From Atopobium sp. BS2 (GTDB lineage: Bacteria; Actinomycetota; Coriobacteriia; Coriobacteriales; Atopobiaceae), in NCBI RefSeq assembly GCF_000565075.1, contig NZ_JDFG01000040.1, forward strand, positions 1-64,000: a DNA stretch of 64,000 nucleotides, read 5' to 3'. This document shows, piece after piece, positions 1 through 7,494 of the stretch (positions are counted from its first letter, which is position 1; the number at the start of each line of letters is the position of its first letter). The notes under the pieces were generated by a model. It was not told the DNA's origin. It saw nothing but the letters and a program-made list of their open reading frames with translations, and searched no databases. A program made the position numbers and the translations under genes.

Positions 1-32
1 TCGCCCCTTTTTTAGGATGTATTTACTTGCTT

Positions 33-1205
33 TTAGTGCAAGTCTCTGTCTTCTTCATGTTCAGAAAGATCGCTTGTATCGCGGTCCAAAAGAACCGAGA
101 CATTCATATTAGGGTAGGCTGTTTCTACTTCATGAATAATATCGTGGACAATTTGCTTACCGTCATAGCCAAACTCAATGACTGCATCAAAGGCCATAAA
201 TTGATTTTCAATGTCAGCAATAAAACCATGAACTTGAAGAACACCTTCATGAGCTAAAGCCATTTCAGTTACTTCAGTGCGCATCTTTACAATGCGATTA
301 TCGGTGGTGTTTCTCGCATAAATACCAATAGCAGCAATGATTATTTTGCCTGATGTCTGCTTGTAAATCTCTGTACTCAGACGCCTAGTCATCGTATCAA
401 TCTCAATAGCTGAAGTGGTATCAAGAACCTCAGTGTGGAATGAGCCAACAAATTTATCTGGGCCATAGCTGTGGATAATAAGGTCGTAGACGCCTTCTGC
501 GTCTGGATCCTCTTTCACAATGTTGTAAATAAGTGTTGAAAGAGCAGCGTCAGGACGCATACCAATAATTTCTTTGATAGATCCCTGTAACAGCTCAATT
601 GAAGCTTTAATGATAAACACAGAGATAATAACGCCCACATATGCTTCAAGACTGATTTTTGTAAAGATAAAGATAAGCGCAGCTAATAAAACAGAAGTAG
701 AGAGTGTGGCGTCAAAAAGTGCATCTGAACCCGACGCAATAAGGGTGTCGGAGTTTACGCGATTACCTACAGAGCGGACGTAGCGACCCAAAATAATCTT
801 TACCAGCACAGCTACTGCAATGATGACTAAAGACAGGGGACTGTAGTCTGGAGTAACAGGATTCATGATGTCTTGGATAGATTTAAAAAGTGAAGAAATA
901 CCTGCATACATAATGATTGCAGCAATTACTGTTGTAGTGATGTATTCAATACGTCCGTGACCAAAAGGATGCTCGCGATCAGCTTTTTTGTTAGAGAGTT
1001 TAGTTCCCACAATGGTGATGATTGATGAGATTGCATCGGAGAGATTGTTCACTGCATCAAGAGTAACGGCAATTGAGTTAGATAAAATGCCCACAGCTGC
1101 TTTGAATGCCGCAAGAGCAACATTGGCTGTAATGCCTATGGCGCTAGTGCGTACAATGGCGGTTTCACGTTCAGAAGAGGTAATGGTTACCTGTGATTGG
1201 GTCAT
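33..1205 (-). CDS. Cation diffusion facilitator (CDF) metal exporter
   Basis: A 390-residue CDF-family protein that would export a divalent metal from the cytoplasm in exchange for protons. The N-terminal half holds the expected membrane helices (about residues 20-220), with DAVNNLSDA in the second helix and HPFGHGRIEY in the following loop, both family signatures. The Asn in NNLSD replaces the His typical of zinc-type members, which hints at Mn or Fe rather than Zn (inference). The C-terminal 170 residues form the cytosolic dimerisation domain. It is the last gene of a minus-strand run gpx-ohrR-CDF: its start lies 7 bases after the ohrR stop, so it is probably co-transcribed and peroxide-induced. 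No clear terminator is visible in the 32 bases left in the window. Confidence 0.9.
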   Translation of the reverse strand: MTQSQVTITSSERETAIVRTSAIGITANVALAAFKAAVGILSNSIAVTLDAVNNLSDAISSIITIVGTKLSNKKADREHPFGHGRIEYITTTVIAAIIMYAGISSLFKSIQDIMNPVTPDYSPLSLVIIAVAVLVKIILGRYVRSVGNRVNSDTLIASGSDALFDATLSTSVLLAALIFIFTKISLEAYVGVIISVFIIKASIELLQGSIKEIIGMRPDAALSTLIYNIVKEDPDAEGVYDLIIHSYGPDKFVGSFHTEVLDTTSAIEIDTMTRRLSTEIYKQTSGKIIIAAIGIYARNTTDNRIVKMRTEVTEMALAHEGVLQVHGFIADIENQFMAFDAVIEFGYDGKQIVHDIIHEVETAYPNMNVSVLLDRDTSDLSEHEEDRDLH

Positions 1206-1212
1206 AGTAAAT

Positions 1213-1728
1213 CTAGCTTTCTGTAACGTTAGAAAGAACCTTTAAAAGCAATCGTTTAAGCTCAGCGCCTTCTTCGGGCGAGAGATTAACGCATGAGCCA
1301 ATCTGATGTGGGACTATTTGCATTTCTCGCCTAAGGTCTTTGCCTTTTTGGGTGAGGGAAACAATCAGCTGACGTCCGTCTTTGTTTGTTTTTTGACGCA
1401 GTACAAGGCTCTTCTCCTCAAGCTTTTTAAGAAGTGGAGTCAAGGTGCCTGAATCAAGAAATAAAAGCTCACCTAAGGTTTTGACATCCAAGGATTCATG
1501 TTCCCAAAGCGCCATCATGGCAATGTATTGCGTATACGTCAGATTAAAGGGCTTAAGTAGCGGCGTATACCTTCGTACCACTTCTTTTGAGGCGCTGTAG
1601 AGCGGGAAGCAGAGCTGGTTTTTGAGGAGAAGCTCGGGGATATCGGGGGAGTTGTCGAGTGTAGAAGAGCCGCCAGCAAACGTGCTGGCGGCTGTGACGG
1701 ACTGCATTTCTTTCTGAGAAGAACTCAT
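1213..1728 (-). CDS. ohrR: OhrR-type MarR-family organic peroxide sensor/repressor
   Basis: A winged-helix MarR repressor of 171 residues. The stretch KNQLCFPLYSASKEVVRRY, followed by LTYTQYIAMMALWE and LDSGTLTPLLKKLE, is the OhrR pattern. C40 in QLCFPLYS matches the single peroxide-reactive Cys of one-Cys OhrR proteins (Cys15 in Bacillus subtilis), where oxidation releases the operator. The N-terminus is about 25 residues longer than usual and no good internal start is visible. It sits 21 bases behind the glutathione peroxidase gene and directly before the CDF exporter on the same strand. A palindrome ATTGTACACAAT-type operator lies in front of the first gene of this run, so autoregulation is likely. 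General MarR function would be the fallback reading. Confidence 0.9.
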   Translation of the reverse strand: MSSSQKEMQSVTAASTFAGGSSTLDNSPDIPELLLKNQLCFPLYSASKEVVRRYTPLLKPFNLTYTQYIAMMALWEHESLDVKTLGELLFLDSGTLTPLLKKLEEKSLVLRQKTNKDGRQLIVSLTQKGKDLRREMQIVPHQIGSCVNLSPEEGAELKRLLLKVLSNVTES

Positions 1729-1749
1729 GAGTAGACCGGTCCTCTCGCC

Positions 1750-2304
1750 TTAGGCAAGAAGGTTTTTAATTGCAGACTCAACTTCTGCCATATCGGTGGT
1801 TGGCTCAAAGCGTGCAACAACGTTTCCCTGGCGGTCTACAAGGAATTTAGTGAAGTTCCACATGATATAGGCCTTGTCACCAAACTTCTTGTTGTTTGCC
1901 TTCGCAAATTTATCCAGCGCAAGGGCCTTGATGCCCCTACCAAAGCCTTGGAAGGGGAAAGCTGTTGCAAGACGCTCAAAGAGAGGATTTGCGGTCTCTC
2001 CGTTGACGTCGCCCTTCTTGAACTGTGGAAAATCGGTGCCAAATTTCATAGTGCAGAACTGGTGAATCTCCTCATCGGACTCTGGGGCTTGGTCTGCAAA
2101 CTGATTGCAAGGGAAGTCTAAAATCTCAAAGCCCTGGTCCTTGTATGCGGCATAAATGCGCTCAAGGTCCTCATACTGTGGGGTAAAGCCGCAACCGGTT
2201 GCAGTGTTGACAATCAGAAGAACCTTTCCATCAAAAGAGGAGAGGGAAGTTAGGGAGCCGTCACGCTCTTCTACGGAGAGGTCATAGATATTGGAGTTTG
2301 CCAT
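1750..2304 (-). CDS. Glutathione peroxidase family (thiol peroxidase)
   Basis: A 184-residue thioredoxin-fold peroxidase that reduces hydrogen peroxide and organic peroxides. The peroxidatic Cys is C38 in NTATGCGFTPQY (Cys rather than selenocysteine), the FPCNQF motif supplies the likely resolving region (C66), and WNFTKFLVD is the conserved C-terminal Trp-Asn-Phe block. There is no signal peptide, so it acts in the cytoplasm. Bacterial Cys-type members usually draw electrons from thioredoxin (family knowledge). It is the first gene of the gpx-ohrR-CDF run, and its promoter region overlaps the OhrR-like operator at 2394-2417. Confidence 0.93.
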   Translation of the reverse strand: MANSNIYDLSVEERDGSLTSLSSFDGKVLLIVNTATGCGFTPQYEDLERIYAAYKDQGFEILDFPCNQFADQAPESDEEIHQFCTMKFGTDFPQFKKGDVNGETANPLFERLATAFPFQGFGRGIKALALDKFAKANNKKFGDKAYIMWNFTKFLVDRQGNVVARFEPTTDMAEVESAIKNLLA

Positions 2305-2393
2305 GATGTTCCTTTCAACGAGCCGCGGATTGTCCGAAGCATTGGATGGCTTTGTGTATTGGGTAGTGTACCCCAGCAGCTGTAACCTAACAC

Positions 2394-2417
2394 AAATAAA
2401 TTGTACACAATTTATTT
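2394..2417. promoter_or_regulatory. OhrR-type operator palindrome upstream of gpx
   Basis: A 24-base inverted repeat with perfect 11-base arms (AAATAAATTGT / ACAATTTATTT) around AC. It resembles the AT-rich OhrR boxes of other bacteria (TACAATT/AATTGTA type). On the minus strand it contains TACAAT, a good -10 for gpx, so a bound repressor would block the polymerase. Gene context (ohrR in the same operon) supports the assignment. Confidence 0.75.
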
Positions 2418-2595
2418 TTCATAGTAACGACACAGAATAGTTGTTATTTTCATTTAGTTGTTAACCTATACGAACAAATATCAATAATTTAAGTAACGCC
2501 TCAGAGCGGCATCTTCACAAAATTTATATGTATACCATGGCTAACCATAGGAAACGTTTTCGCAGGTAAGAAATTACTTGTGTGCAATTGTTTTA

Positions 2596-2615
2596 TTAGG
2601 ATAACTAATTAGTAA
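2596..2615. promoter_or_regulatory. Possible metal-repressor operator
   Basis: TTAGGATAACTAATTAGTAA contains the perfect palindrome ACTAATTAGT (2604-2613), and its left half resembles the TTAGG-TAA half-site of DtxR/IdeR-type repressors. It lies about 90 bases upstream of the metal ATPase operon. The match is partial, so this is a weak proposal. Confidence 0.3.
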
Positions 2616-2703
2616 TGATTTTCACTTGTTTTTTTCGTAAAATAATTTTATCTTCAATAGGTCATTAACCGATTAATTTGCAAATAGCAGATGGGGGATT
2701 TTT

Positions 2704-3006
2704 ATGAAACTGAACAATTGGTGTCTTGCAGCCGGTGGCGCTGCACTTGCTGGCGTTGTTGCTGGTCTTGCTTCTAACGGCACTCTTCACAAGGCAGCTG
2801 TCAAGGCAACTGCATGTGGTCTTCGCGTAACTGACCGCGTTTCCGCAGAGACTCAGAACGTCGTTGACGAGGCTAACGACGTTGTTGCAGAGGCTCGTCG
2901 TGAGTCCAAGATTGACGCTGCAGTTCGCGCTCGCCTTGCTGAGCTCGAGGAGGGTATCCGCGCTGAGGTTACCAAGCAGGTCGACGCAGAGGGCGCACAG
3001 GCATAA
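2704..3006 (+). CDS. Small PacL-like / DUF6110-like membrane protein, partner of the P-type ATPase
   Basis: A 100-residue protein with one N-terminal Ala/Gly-rich membrane helix (about residues 6-26), followed by a charged Glu/Ala-rich helix (VVDEANDVVAEARRESK, then AELEEGIRAEV). Small proteins of this layout (DUF1490/PacL in mycobacteria, DUF6110 in other phyla) are encoded next to P1B-type ATPases; PacL1 stabilises CtpC and helps resist zinc. Here it directly precedes the ATPase (stop TAA at 3004-3006, next start 3010), which argues for the same role. Unlike PacL1 it has no Asp/His metal-binding tail. Assignment to DUF6110 is from memory of the family pattern and needs a profile search. Confidence 0.7.
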   Translation: MKLNNWCLAAGGAALAGVVAGLASNGTLHKAAVKATACGLRVTDRVSAETQNVVDEANDVVAEARRESKIDAAVRARLAELEEGIRAEVTKQVDAEGAQA

Positions 3007-3009
3007 TTC

Positions 3010-5178
3010 ATGCGCTTCACAATTACTAATGAAATCTCAGGTCGCATTCGTGCAAAATGCGACCTGGGTCATATTGATGAGGCTGAAGCCCGTGGTATTT
3101 CCTATGAGCTGATGCGTGTTGACGGTGTTCGTCACGCAGAAGTTCACATGGCAAACGGTTCTCTCTTGCTAAGGTTTGATCCTCTCAAGAGAGATCAGGT
3201 ACTTGCGGCTGTTGGCGCTTTTGATGTCTTGAACTTGCCGCGAGAAGAAGAGGCAGGCCTTGAAGACTTCTGCAGCTCAATCGAGATGGCTCTTGAGAAC
3301 AATCGTTTCCAGATGGAGGTTGTGACCACATTCGCACGCCGCTGGATTATGCGTTCTTTGCCACTGCCTGCAGTTGCTAACTACGCGTATGTCATTCTCC
3401 GCGCCATTCCATTTGTCGTGGAAGGCGTTAAGCGCCTATTTAAGAAAGAGCTGACTGTTGAGGTTTTGGACGCAACTGCTATCACCACTTCAATTCTAAG
3501 AAATGAGTGGGCAGATGCATCTACGGTCATGTTCTTGCTTGAGCTGTCTGCTGCTATGGAGAACCACGTGGCAAGCCGAGCACGTCTTGCACTTCGTGAT
3601 GGCCTAATCACTCGTTCTGAGAACGTCTGGGCTCGTATTGACGGCAAGGACGTAATGATTGCCCTTTCTGAGGTTGAGAAGGGTATGATTCTGCACCAGC
3701 GTGCTGGTGGCGTTCTTCCTGTTGATGGCAAAGTTGTTGAAGGCATCGGCCAGATGAACGAGGCTGCCATGACAGGTGAGTCTCGCCTTGTTACCAAAGA
3801 GCCTGGTTCAACCGTTTACGCAGGCACCGCTCTTGAAGACGGCGACCTTATGGTAAGCGTTACTGCTCCTCCAGGAATGTCTCGTATCGACAACATTGTT
3901 GATATGGTTGAGCAGTCTGCTGAGCTTAAGGCTGGCGCACAGTCTAAGGCAGAGCGCCTTTCTGATGCACTGGTTCCTTACAGCTTCCTTGCCTTCTTTG
4001 GTATTTGGGGTATCACCCGAAACATCACTAAGGCTATGACCGTTCTTATGGTTGACTATTCCTGCGCCATTAAGCTTTCCACTCCTGTTGCAGTGGGTAG
4101 CGCTATGGATGAGGCAGCTAAGTTTGGCATGACGGTTAAGGGCGGCAAATACCTCGAGAAGATCGCTGCAGCAGATCTTATCGTCTTTGATAAGACAGGC
4201 ACGCTGACAAAGGCAGTTCCACACGTTGAATGTATTGTCAGCTTCTGCGATCGTACCGAGGACCAGCTCTTGCGCCTTGCTGCATGTATTGAGGAGCACT
4301 TCCCACACAGCATGGCTCGTGCAATTGTGAACGAAGCAAAGGTACGTGGCCTCAAGCACAAAGACGAGTTCCACGCAGAGGTTAAGTATGTTGTTGCTCA
4401 CGGTATTCGTACCAAGGTTAACGACAAAGAGGTCTGCATTGGTTCTGCTCACTTCATTTTTGATGACGAGAAGACCCCAATGCCTGAGGGAATTCAGGAC
4501 GACCTTGCACAGATTGCTCCAACCTCGTCCATTATCTTTATGTCCGAGGATTCAAAACTTATTGCAGCAATTTGTATTACCGATCCTGTAAGGGAAGATG
4601 CAGCAGCAACTATTACGCAGCTCCGTGCTCTTGGTGTTAAGCGTATGGTTATGCTGACCGGCGACTCAGAAAACGTTGCAGCAAGTGTTGCTAAGAAGCT
4701 TGGTCTTGATGACTACGTCGCACAGATTCTCCCAGAGGATAAGTGTGAGTATGTTAAGAAGTTCCAGCAGGAGGGTTACACCGTTGCAATGGTAGGCGAT
4801 GGTATCAACGATTCACCTGCACTAGCCGTATCTGATGTTTCACTGGCGCTTTCTGATGCAACTGATATTGCTCGTGCTGTTGCGGATATTTCAATTAAGA
4901 ATGATTCGCTTGAATCTTTGGTAATCATGCGTCTTTTAGGCCAGCAGGTAATGAAGAGGATTCACGCCGACTATCGCACGATTGTTGCGCTGAACAGCTC
5001 CTTCATTGCTGCAGGTGTTGCAGGTCTTATTACCGTAAGTGCTGCTGCATATATGCACAATCTTCTGACACTTATGGTAACGCTTGCAAACACAAGGTCG
5101 CTGCTTACCACTGCAGCTCATAACCCTAATGTTCCTTCTGAGGTAAAGATGCTCTTGACTGAAGGACAGATTGCTTAG
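3010..5178 (+). CDS. P1B-type heavy-metal exporting ATPase
   Basis: A 722-residue heavy-metal P-type ATPase. Residues 1-75 form an HMA-like domain without the CxxC pair. TGES (255-258) is the actuator motif, DKTGTL gives the phosphorylated D394, and GDGIND (596-601) is the hinge. The transmembrane metal site reads D349-Y-S351-C352-A-I-K-L rather than CPC, so this is not a copper CopA; the pattern recalls CtpC-like and other Mn/Fe/Zn exporters (inference). It is translationally adjacent to the small PacL-like protein. A strong terminator follows at 5221-5258, so the two genes probably form a closed operon. Confidence 0.9.
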   Translation: MRFTITNEISGRIRAKCDLGHIDEAEARGISYELMRVDGVRHAEVHMANGSLLLRFDPLKRDQVLAAVGAFDVLNLPREEEAGLEDFCSSIEMALENNRFQMEVVTTFARRWIMRSLPLPAVANYAYVILRAIPFVVEGVKRLFKKELTVEVLDATAITTSILRNEWADASTVMFLLELSAAMENHVASRARLALRDGLITRSENVWARIDGKDVMIALSEVEKGMILHQRAGGVLPVDGKVVEGIGQMNEAAMTGESRLVTKEPGSTVYAGTALEDGDLMVSVTAPPGMSRIDNIVDMVEQSAELKAGAQSKAERLSDALVPYSFLAFFGIWGITRNITKAMTVLMVDYSCAIKLSTPVAVGSAMDEAAKFGMTVKGGKYLEKIAAADLIVFDKTGTLTKAVPHVECIVSFCDRTEDQLLRLAACIEEHFPHSMARAIVNEAKVRGLKHKDEFHAEVKYVVAHGIRTKVNDKEVCIGSAHFIFDDEKTPMPEGIQDDLAQIAPTSSIIFMSEDSKLIAAICITDPVREDAAATITQLRALGVKRMVMLTGDSENVAASVAKKLGLDDYVAQILPEDKCEYVKKFQQEGYTVAMVGDGINDSPALAVSDVSLALSDATDIARAVADISIKNDSLESLVIMRLLGQQVMKRIHADYRTIVALNSSFIAAGVAGLITVSAAAYMHNLLTLMVTLANTRSLLTTAAHNPNVPSEVKMLLTEGQIA

Positions 5179-5220
5179 AACGCACTTGTGCGTCAACAAA
5201 GTGTTTTTAGATCGCGTTAG

Positions 5221-5258
5221 AGCTCTCGTTTCTTATTCGTAAGAGGCGAGAGCTTTTT
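5221..5258 (+). terminator. Intrinsic terminator after the metal ATPase
   Basis: AGCTCTCG and CGAGAGCT form an 8-base stem around a loop that can extend the pairing; a run of six T follows. It closes the PacL-like/P-ATPase operon. Confidence 0.85.
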
Positions 5259-5302
5259 TCTGTCTTGAATTGTCAAAAAGTAAAAATATTTTGAGTTTTC
5301 TC

Positions 5303-5330
5303 TTGCATTTAGTTAGCTATGGCTTACACT
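5303..5330 (+). promoter_or_regulatory. Sigma-A type promoter for the DUF3793 leader
   Basis: TTGCAT (5303-5308), a 16-base spacer, and TACACT (5325-5330). Transcription would start near 5337, leaving a leader of about 165 bases before the DUF3793 gene. Confidence 0.5.
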
Positions 5331-5336
5331 TTAAAT

Positions 5337-5501
5337 AGTTAGAAGAGGTTAACTTGTTAAGGTTTTTATATAACAGGAGCTAGTTCTAACAAAATTGCTT
5401 TATCAGCCCGGAACCTTTCCCCTCTCCAAGGGTCCGGAATCCAGGCGCCGTCGGCTCCCTTTTAGTCGACGGCGCATTTTTAAGAAGGGAGCAAGTGCGG
5501 T
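5337..5501 (+). ncRNA. Attenuator/riboswitch-like leader of the DUF3793 gene
   Basis: The leader holds, in order: a TTAAC-tt-GTTAA palindrome (5349-5360); an AGGAGC (5375-5380); a hairpin CCGGAACCTT/AAGGGTCCGG (5408-5417 with 5428-5437, one mismatch); and a terminator-like hairpin GCGCCGTCG/CGACGGCGC (5445-5453 with 5467-5475) followed by ATTTTT. The terminator loop carries GCTCCCTT (5454-5461), an exact complement of AAGGGAGC (5485-5492), which is the ribosome binding site of the gene. The upstream GGAGC could compete for the same GCTCC. This is the architecture of a ligand-controlled expression platform; the ligand and RNA class are not identified. Confidence 0.55.
5445..5481 (+). terminator. 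Terminator-like hairpin in the DUF3793 leader
   Basis: A perfect 9-base GC-rich stem (GCGCCGTCG / CGACGGCGC), 13-base loop, then ATTTTT. It ends only about 20 bases before the start codon, so it would attenuate rather than close an operon. Confidence 0.7.
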
Positions 5502-6248
5502 ATGGATTGTCTTACTTCTTTTGAGAATTCATCGCTTTTTGACGTTACTTCTCCCTATGTATATTCCGCTGATAAAAAGCTTGCTTCTACCGGAAGTGAA
5601 AGAGCTTATACGCCTGAACTTTGTCATGATTTTGCGACAACGTTTGTTCGCTGTGCCGCTGGTGTTATTGCTCACGTCAAGCCAGCTGCACTCTTTTCAT
5701 TTGCGTCCCACAAGTCTTGCAGTTCTTGTACAAGCCTTATTTGCACCGATCCAACACTGAGGGCATTTCTCTGCAACGCTACGCACGAGCTCTCGTTGTT
5801 TGGGGTAACGCTCCTTGCCACCTCTGCTATTTCGGGTGGAAAGGTATCGTTCGTTGCGTATAGACCTGAGCTTGTTGAGGATATTCTCGCCAAACCAGAG
5901 CACTGTGAGTTCTTGGCTACGTTTGGCCATTCCACTGAGTCGGTGCAAGCGTTGATGAAGAGCATGCGCTCAAAAATCTTTGCCTTCCATGCAAGAAAAG
6001 CCGCGTTTCCGCACGAGATTGGACTGGTACTGGGCTATCCACTTGCTGATGTTCAGGGCTTTATGAATGGACAGTCTGAGCTTTTTACTGGTGCTTGGAA
6101 AGTCTATGACAACACGGAAGAAACTCGCCTTCGTCTCGAGAGACTTAAAGATGCAGAAGACCAGTGTAAGCATCGTTTTTATCAAGGGGAATCTTTAGCT
6201 CAGATTCTCTCATCGTATGGCAATACCAAGAAATGTCAGGTTGCATAA
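5502..6248 (+). CDS. DUF3793 family protein
   Basis: A 248-residue protein whose C-terminal part HEIGLVLGYPLADVQGFM, followed by GAWKVYDN and a Cys near the end, is the DUF3793 signature. The function is unknown. Such genes are common in anaerobic Firmicutes and Coriobacteria, often beside flavodoxin, as here. Cys residues cluster in KSCSSCTSLIC (about residues 70-80), which could bind a metal (inference). The start ATG 5502 has AAGGGAGC 9 bases upstream, and that site is complementary to the loop of the preceding terminator hairpin. The flavodoxin gene follows after 84 bases. Confidence 0.8.
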   Translation: MDCLTSFENSSLFDVTSPYVYSADKKLASTGSERAYTPELCHDFATTFVRCAAGVIAHVKPAALFSFASHKSCSSCTSLICTDPTLRAFLCNATHELSLFGVTLLATSAISGGKVSFVAYRPELVEDILAKPEHCEFLATFGHSTESVQALMKSMRSKIFAFHARKAAFPHEIGLVLGYPLADVQGFMNGQSELFTGAWKVYDNTEETRLRLERLKDAEDQCKHRFYQGESLAQILSSYGNTKKCQVA

Positions 6249-6332
6249 GGGGTGTGCTTGGATTTCTTGTTGAGGTATTGAAAGTAATGTGTAGTTTTCC
6301 AGGGGGAACCTGGACACAGAAGGAGGAAATGT

Positions 6333-6737
6333 ATGAGTAAAGTAGCAGTTGTGTATTGGTCCATGACGGGCAATACTGAGGCAATGGCAAAAGAGCTTGC
6401 AAGTGCTGCAGACACCGAGGCTATTGAGTCTTCTGAGTTCTCTGCAGATATGTGCGATCAGTACGATGCATTTGCTTTTGGTTGCCCTGCTATGGGTGAC
6501 GAGGAGCTTGATCCTGATTTTGAGGAGCTCTTCAATGACTGCGCAGGCAAGCTTGGTCAGAAGCCAACCGCTCTCTTTGGTTCTTACGACTGGGGAACCG
6601 GCGACTGGATGGAGACTTGGAAGCAGAATGCTGAAGCAGAGGGCGTCAACGTTGTTGAGACTTTTATCTGCAACCTTGAGCCAGATGACGATGCTCTCGA
6701 GGCTCTTCGCGGCCTTGGTGCAAAGCTTTCTGCTTAA
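6333..6737 (+). CDS. Flavodoxin
   Basis: A 134-residue flavodoxin. SMTGNTEAMA (about residues 10-19) is the FMN phosphate-binding loop, FGCPAMGDEEL and FGSYDWGTGDWM are the two loops that sandwich the isoalloxazine ring. It carries one or two electrons at low potential and in anaerobes often substitutes for ferredoxin when iron is short (family knowledge). It follows the DUF3793 gene with its own strong ribosome binding site (AGGAGG), and a small hairpin TCCAGG/CCTGGA (6298-6314) lies just upstream of it. It may be read through from the attenuated DUF3793 leader. Confidence 0.92.
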   Translation: MSKVAVVYWSMTGNTEAMAKELASAADTEAIESSEFSADMCDQYDAFAFGCPAMGDEELDPDFEELFNDCAGKLGQKPTALFGSYDWGTGDWMETWKQNAEAEGVNVVETFICNLEPDDDALEALRGLGAKLSA

Positions 6738-6846
6738 GCTGCATTACGATTTTTGCTGTTGCTGAAAAATTTGGCGAGAAAAACATCATTTTTTGAATAA
6801 TCTAGAAAATGGTGGGTAGTAAAACAGCAACAGAAAGGAAGTTTGT

Positions 6847-7239
6847 ATGTCACCAATCAATATTATTGTTATTCTTGCTGTTGTAGCGCTTTGCGGTTTT
6901 GCGGTTTATCGTGTTTACGGAATTGCTGCAGGTAAAAAAGGCTGCTGCTCTGATGAGGGAACAGGTGTTACCACCTGTAACACAGAGCAGGTTTCTGCTG
7001 CAGATGGTCCAGAAGACAAAGATGAATCTCATTACCCTTATGTTCAAACATTTGAGATTGGTGGTATGACTTGCCAGAACTGCGTCAATCATGTGACTCG
7101 AGCTCTCGATAGTATTGAGGGAACATGGGCGCAGGTTACTCTAGCTGGTGGTCAGGCACGTATCCTCAGCAAAAATCCGATTGATGTCGATGCGTACCGA
7201 GCTGCCGTAGAGAAAGAGGGCTATCGTCTTCGTGCGTAA
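6847..7239 (+). CDS. Membrane-anchored HMA (heavy-metal-associated) domain protein
   Basis: A 130-residue protein with an N-terminal membrane helix (about residues 4-26), a KKGCC plus TTC Cys-rich linker like the FeoB-associated Cys-rich membrane proteins, and a C-terminal HMA domain with the metal site GMTCQNC (about residues 75-81). It probably hands copper or another soft metal between carriers at the inner face of the membrane. A free-standing HMA domain is normally a soluble CopZ-like chaperone, so the fused anchor is unusual. It lies downstream of flavodoxin with its own AGAAAGGAAG ribosome binding site. A terminator-like hairpin follows at 7314-7350. Confidence 0.8.
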   Translation: MSPINIIVILAVVALCGFAVYRVYGIAAGKKGCCSDEGTGVTTCNTEQVSAADGPEDKDESHYPYVQTFEIGGMTCQNCVNHVTRALDSIEGTWAQVTLAGGQARILSKNPIDVDAYRAAVEKEGYRLRA

Positions 7240-7313
7240 GCACAACAAGACCATCTCGTAAGAAACAAACTTTGAAGAAATTTTGTAAAACTTGCGTAAT
7301 AGCTGTGCAAAGT

Positions 7314-7350
7314 AGCGCTCTTTGGCTTGTTTAATCAGCCGAAGAGCGCT
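7314..7350 (+). terminator. Strong hairpin after the HMA gene (no T-run)
   Basis: A 13-base stem AGCGCTCTTTGGC / GCCGAAGAGCGCT with one G-T pair and an 11-base loop. No T-run follows, so termination is only presumed; it may also begin the rpsA leader. Confidence 0.5.
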
Positions 7351-7389
7351 ATCCTATTGCCCGTATGGCGTCAAGCTATGCACTGTATC

Positions 7390-7494
7390 TGTTGGCCCCC
7401 GAGAGCATGTAAGTTTCCGAGTAGAGAAGCCCGCGTATTGGCACTCTGGCAGCAACCATGTTGACCGGGGCCCCGTTTTGGAAGGGGTCCACCT
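7390..7494 (+). promoter_or_regulatory. Structured rpsA leader with sequestered ribosome binding site
   Basis: GGGCCCC (7468-7474) can pair with GGGGTCC (7484-7490), which contains the ribosome binding site GAAGGGG of the TTG-started rpsA. A second GGCCCC at 7394-7399 can pair with GGGGCC (7467-7472) instead and free the site. S1 is known to repress its own translation in Escherichia coli; a similar control here is inference. Confidence 0.4.

Larger units (their letters stand above)
2305..2703. other. Divergent AT-rich intergenic region
   Basis: About 400 bases between the divergent gpx and PacL-like genes. It holds the OhrR-type palindrome (2394-2417) on the gpx side and a metal-repressor-like palindrome (2596-2615) on the other. 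No ORF with coding character or RNA gene was seen. Confidence 0.6.

Noticed and set aside
5337-5501. Assigning the DUF3793 leader to the NiCo (czcD) or another named riboswitch class
   Set aside because: Some short elements look familiar, but I could not match the consensus structure reliably, so no class is claimed.
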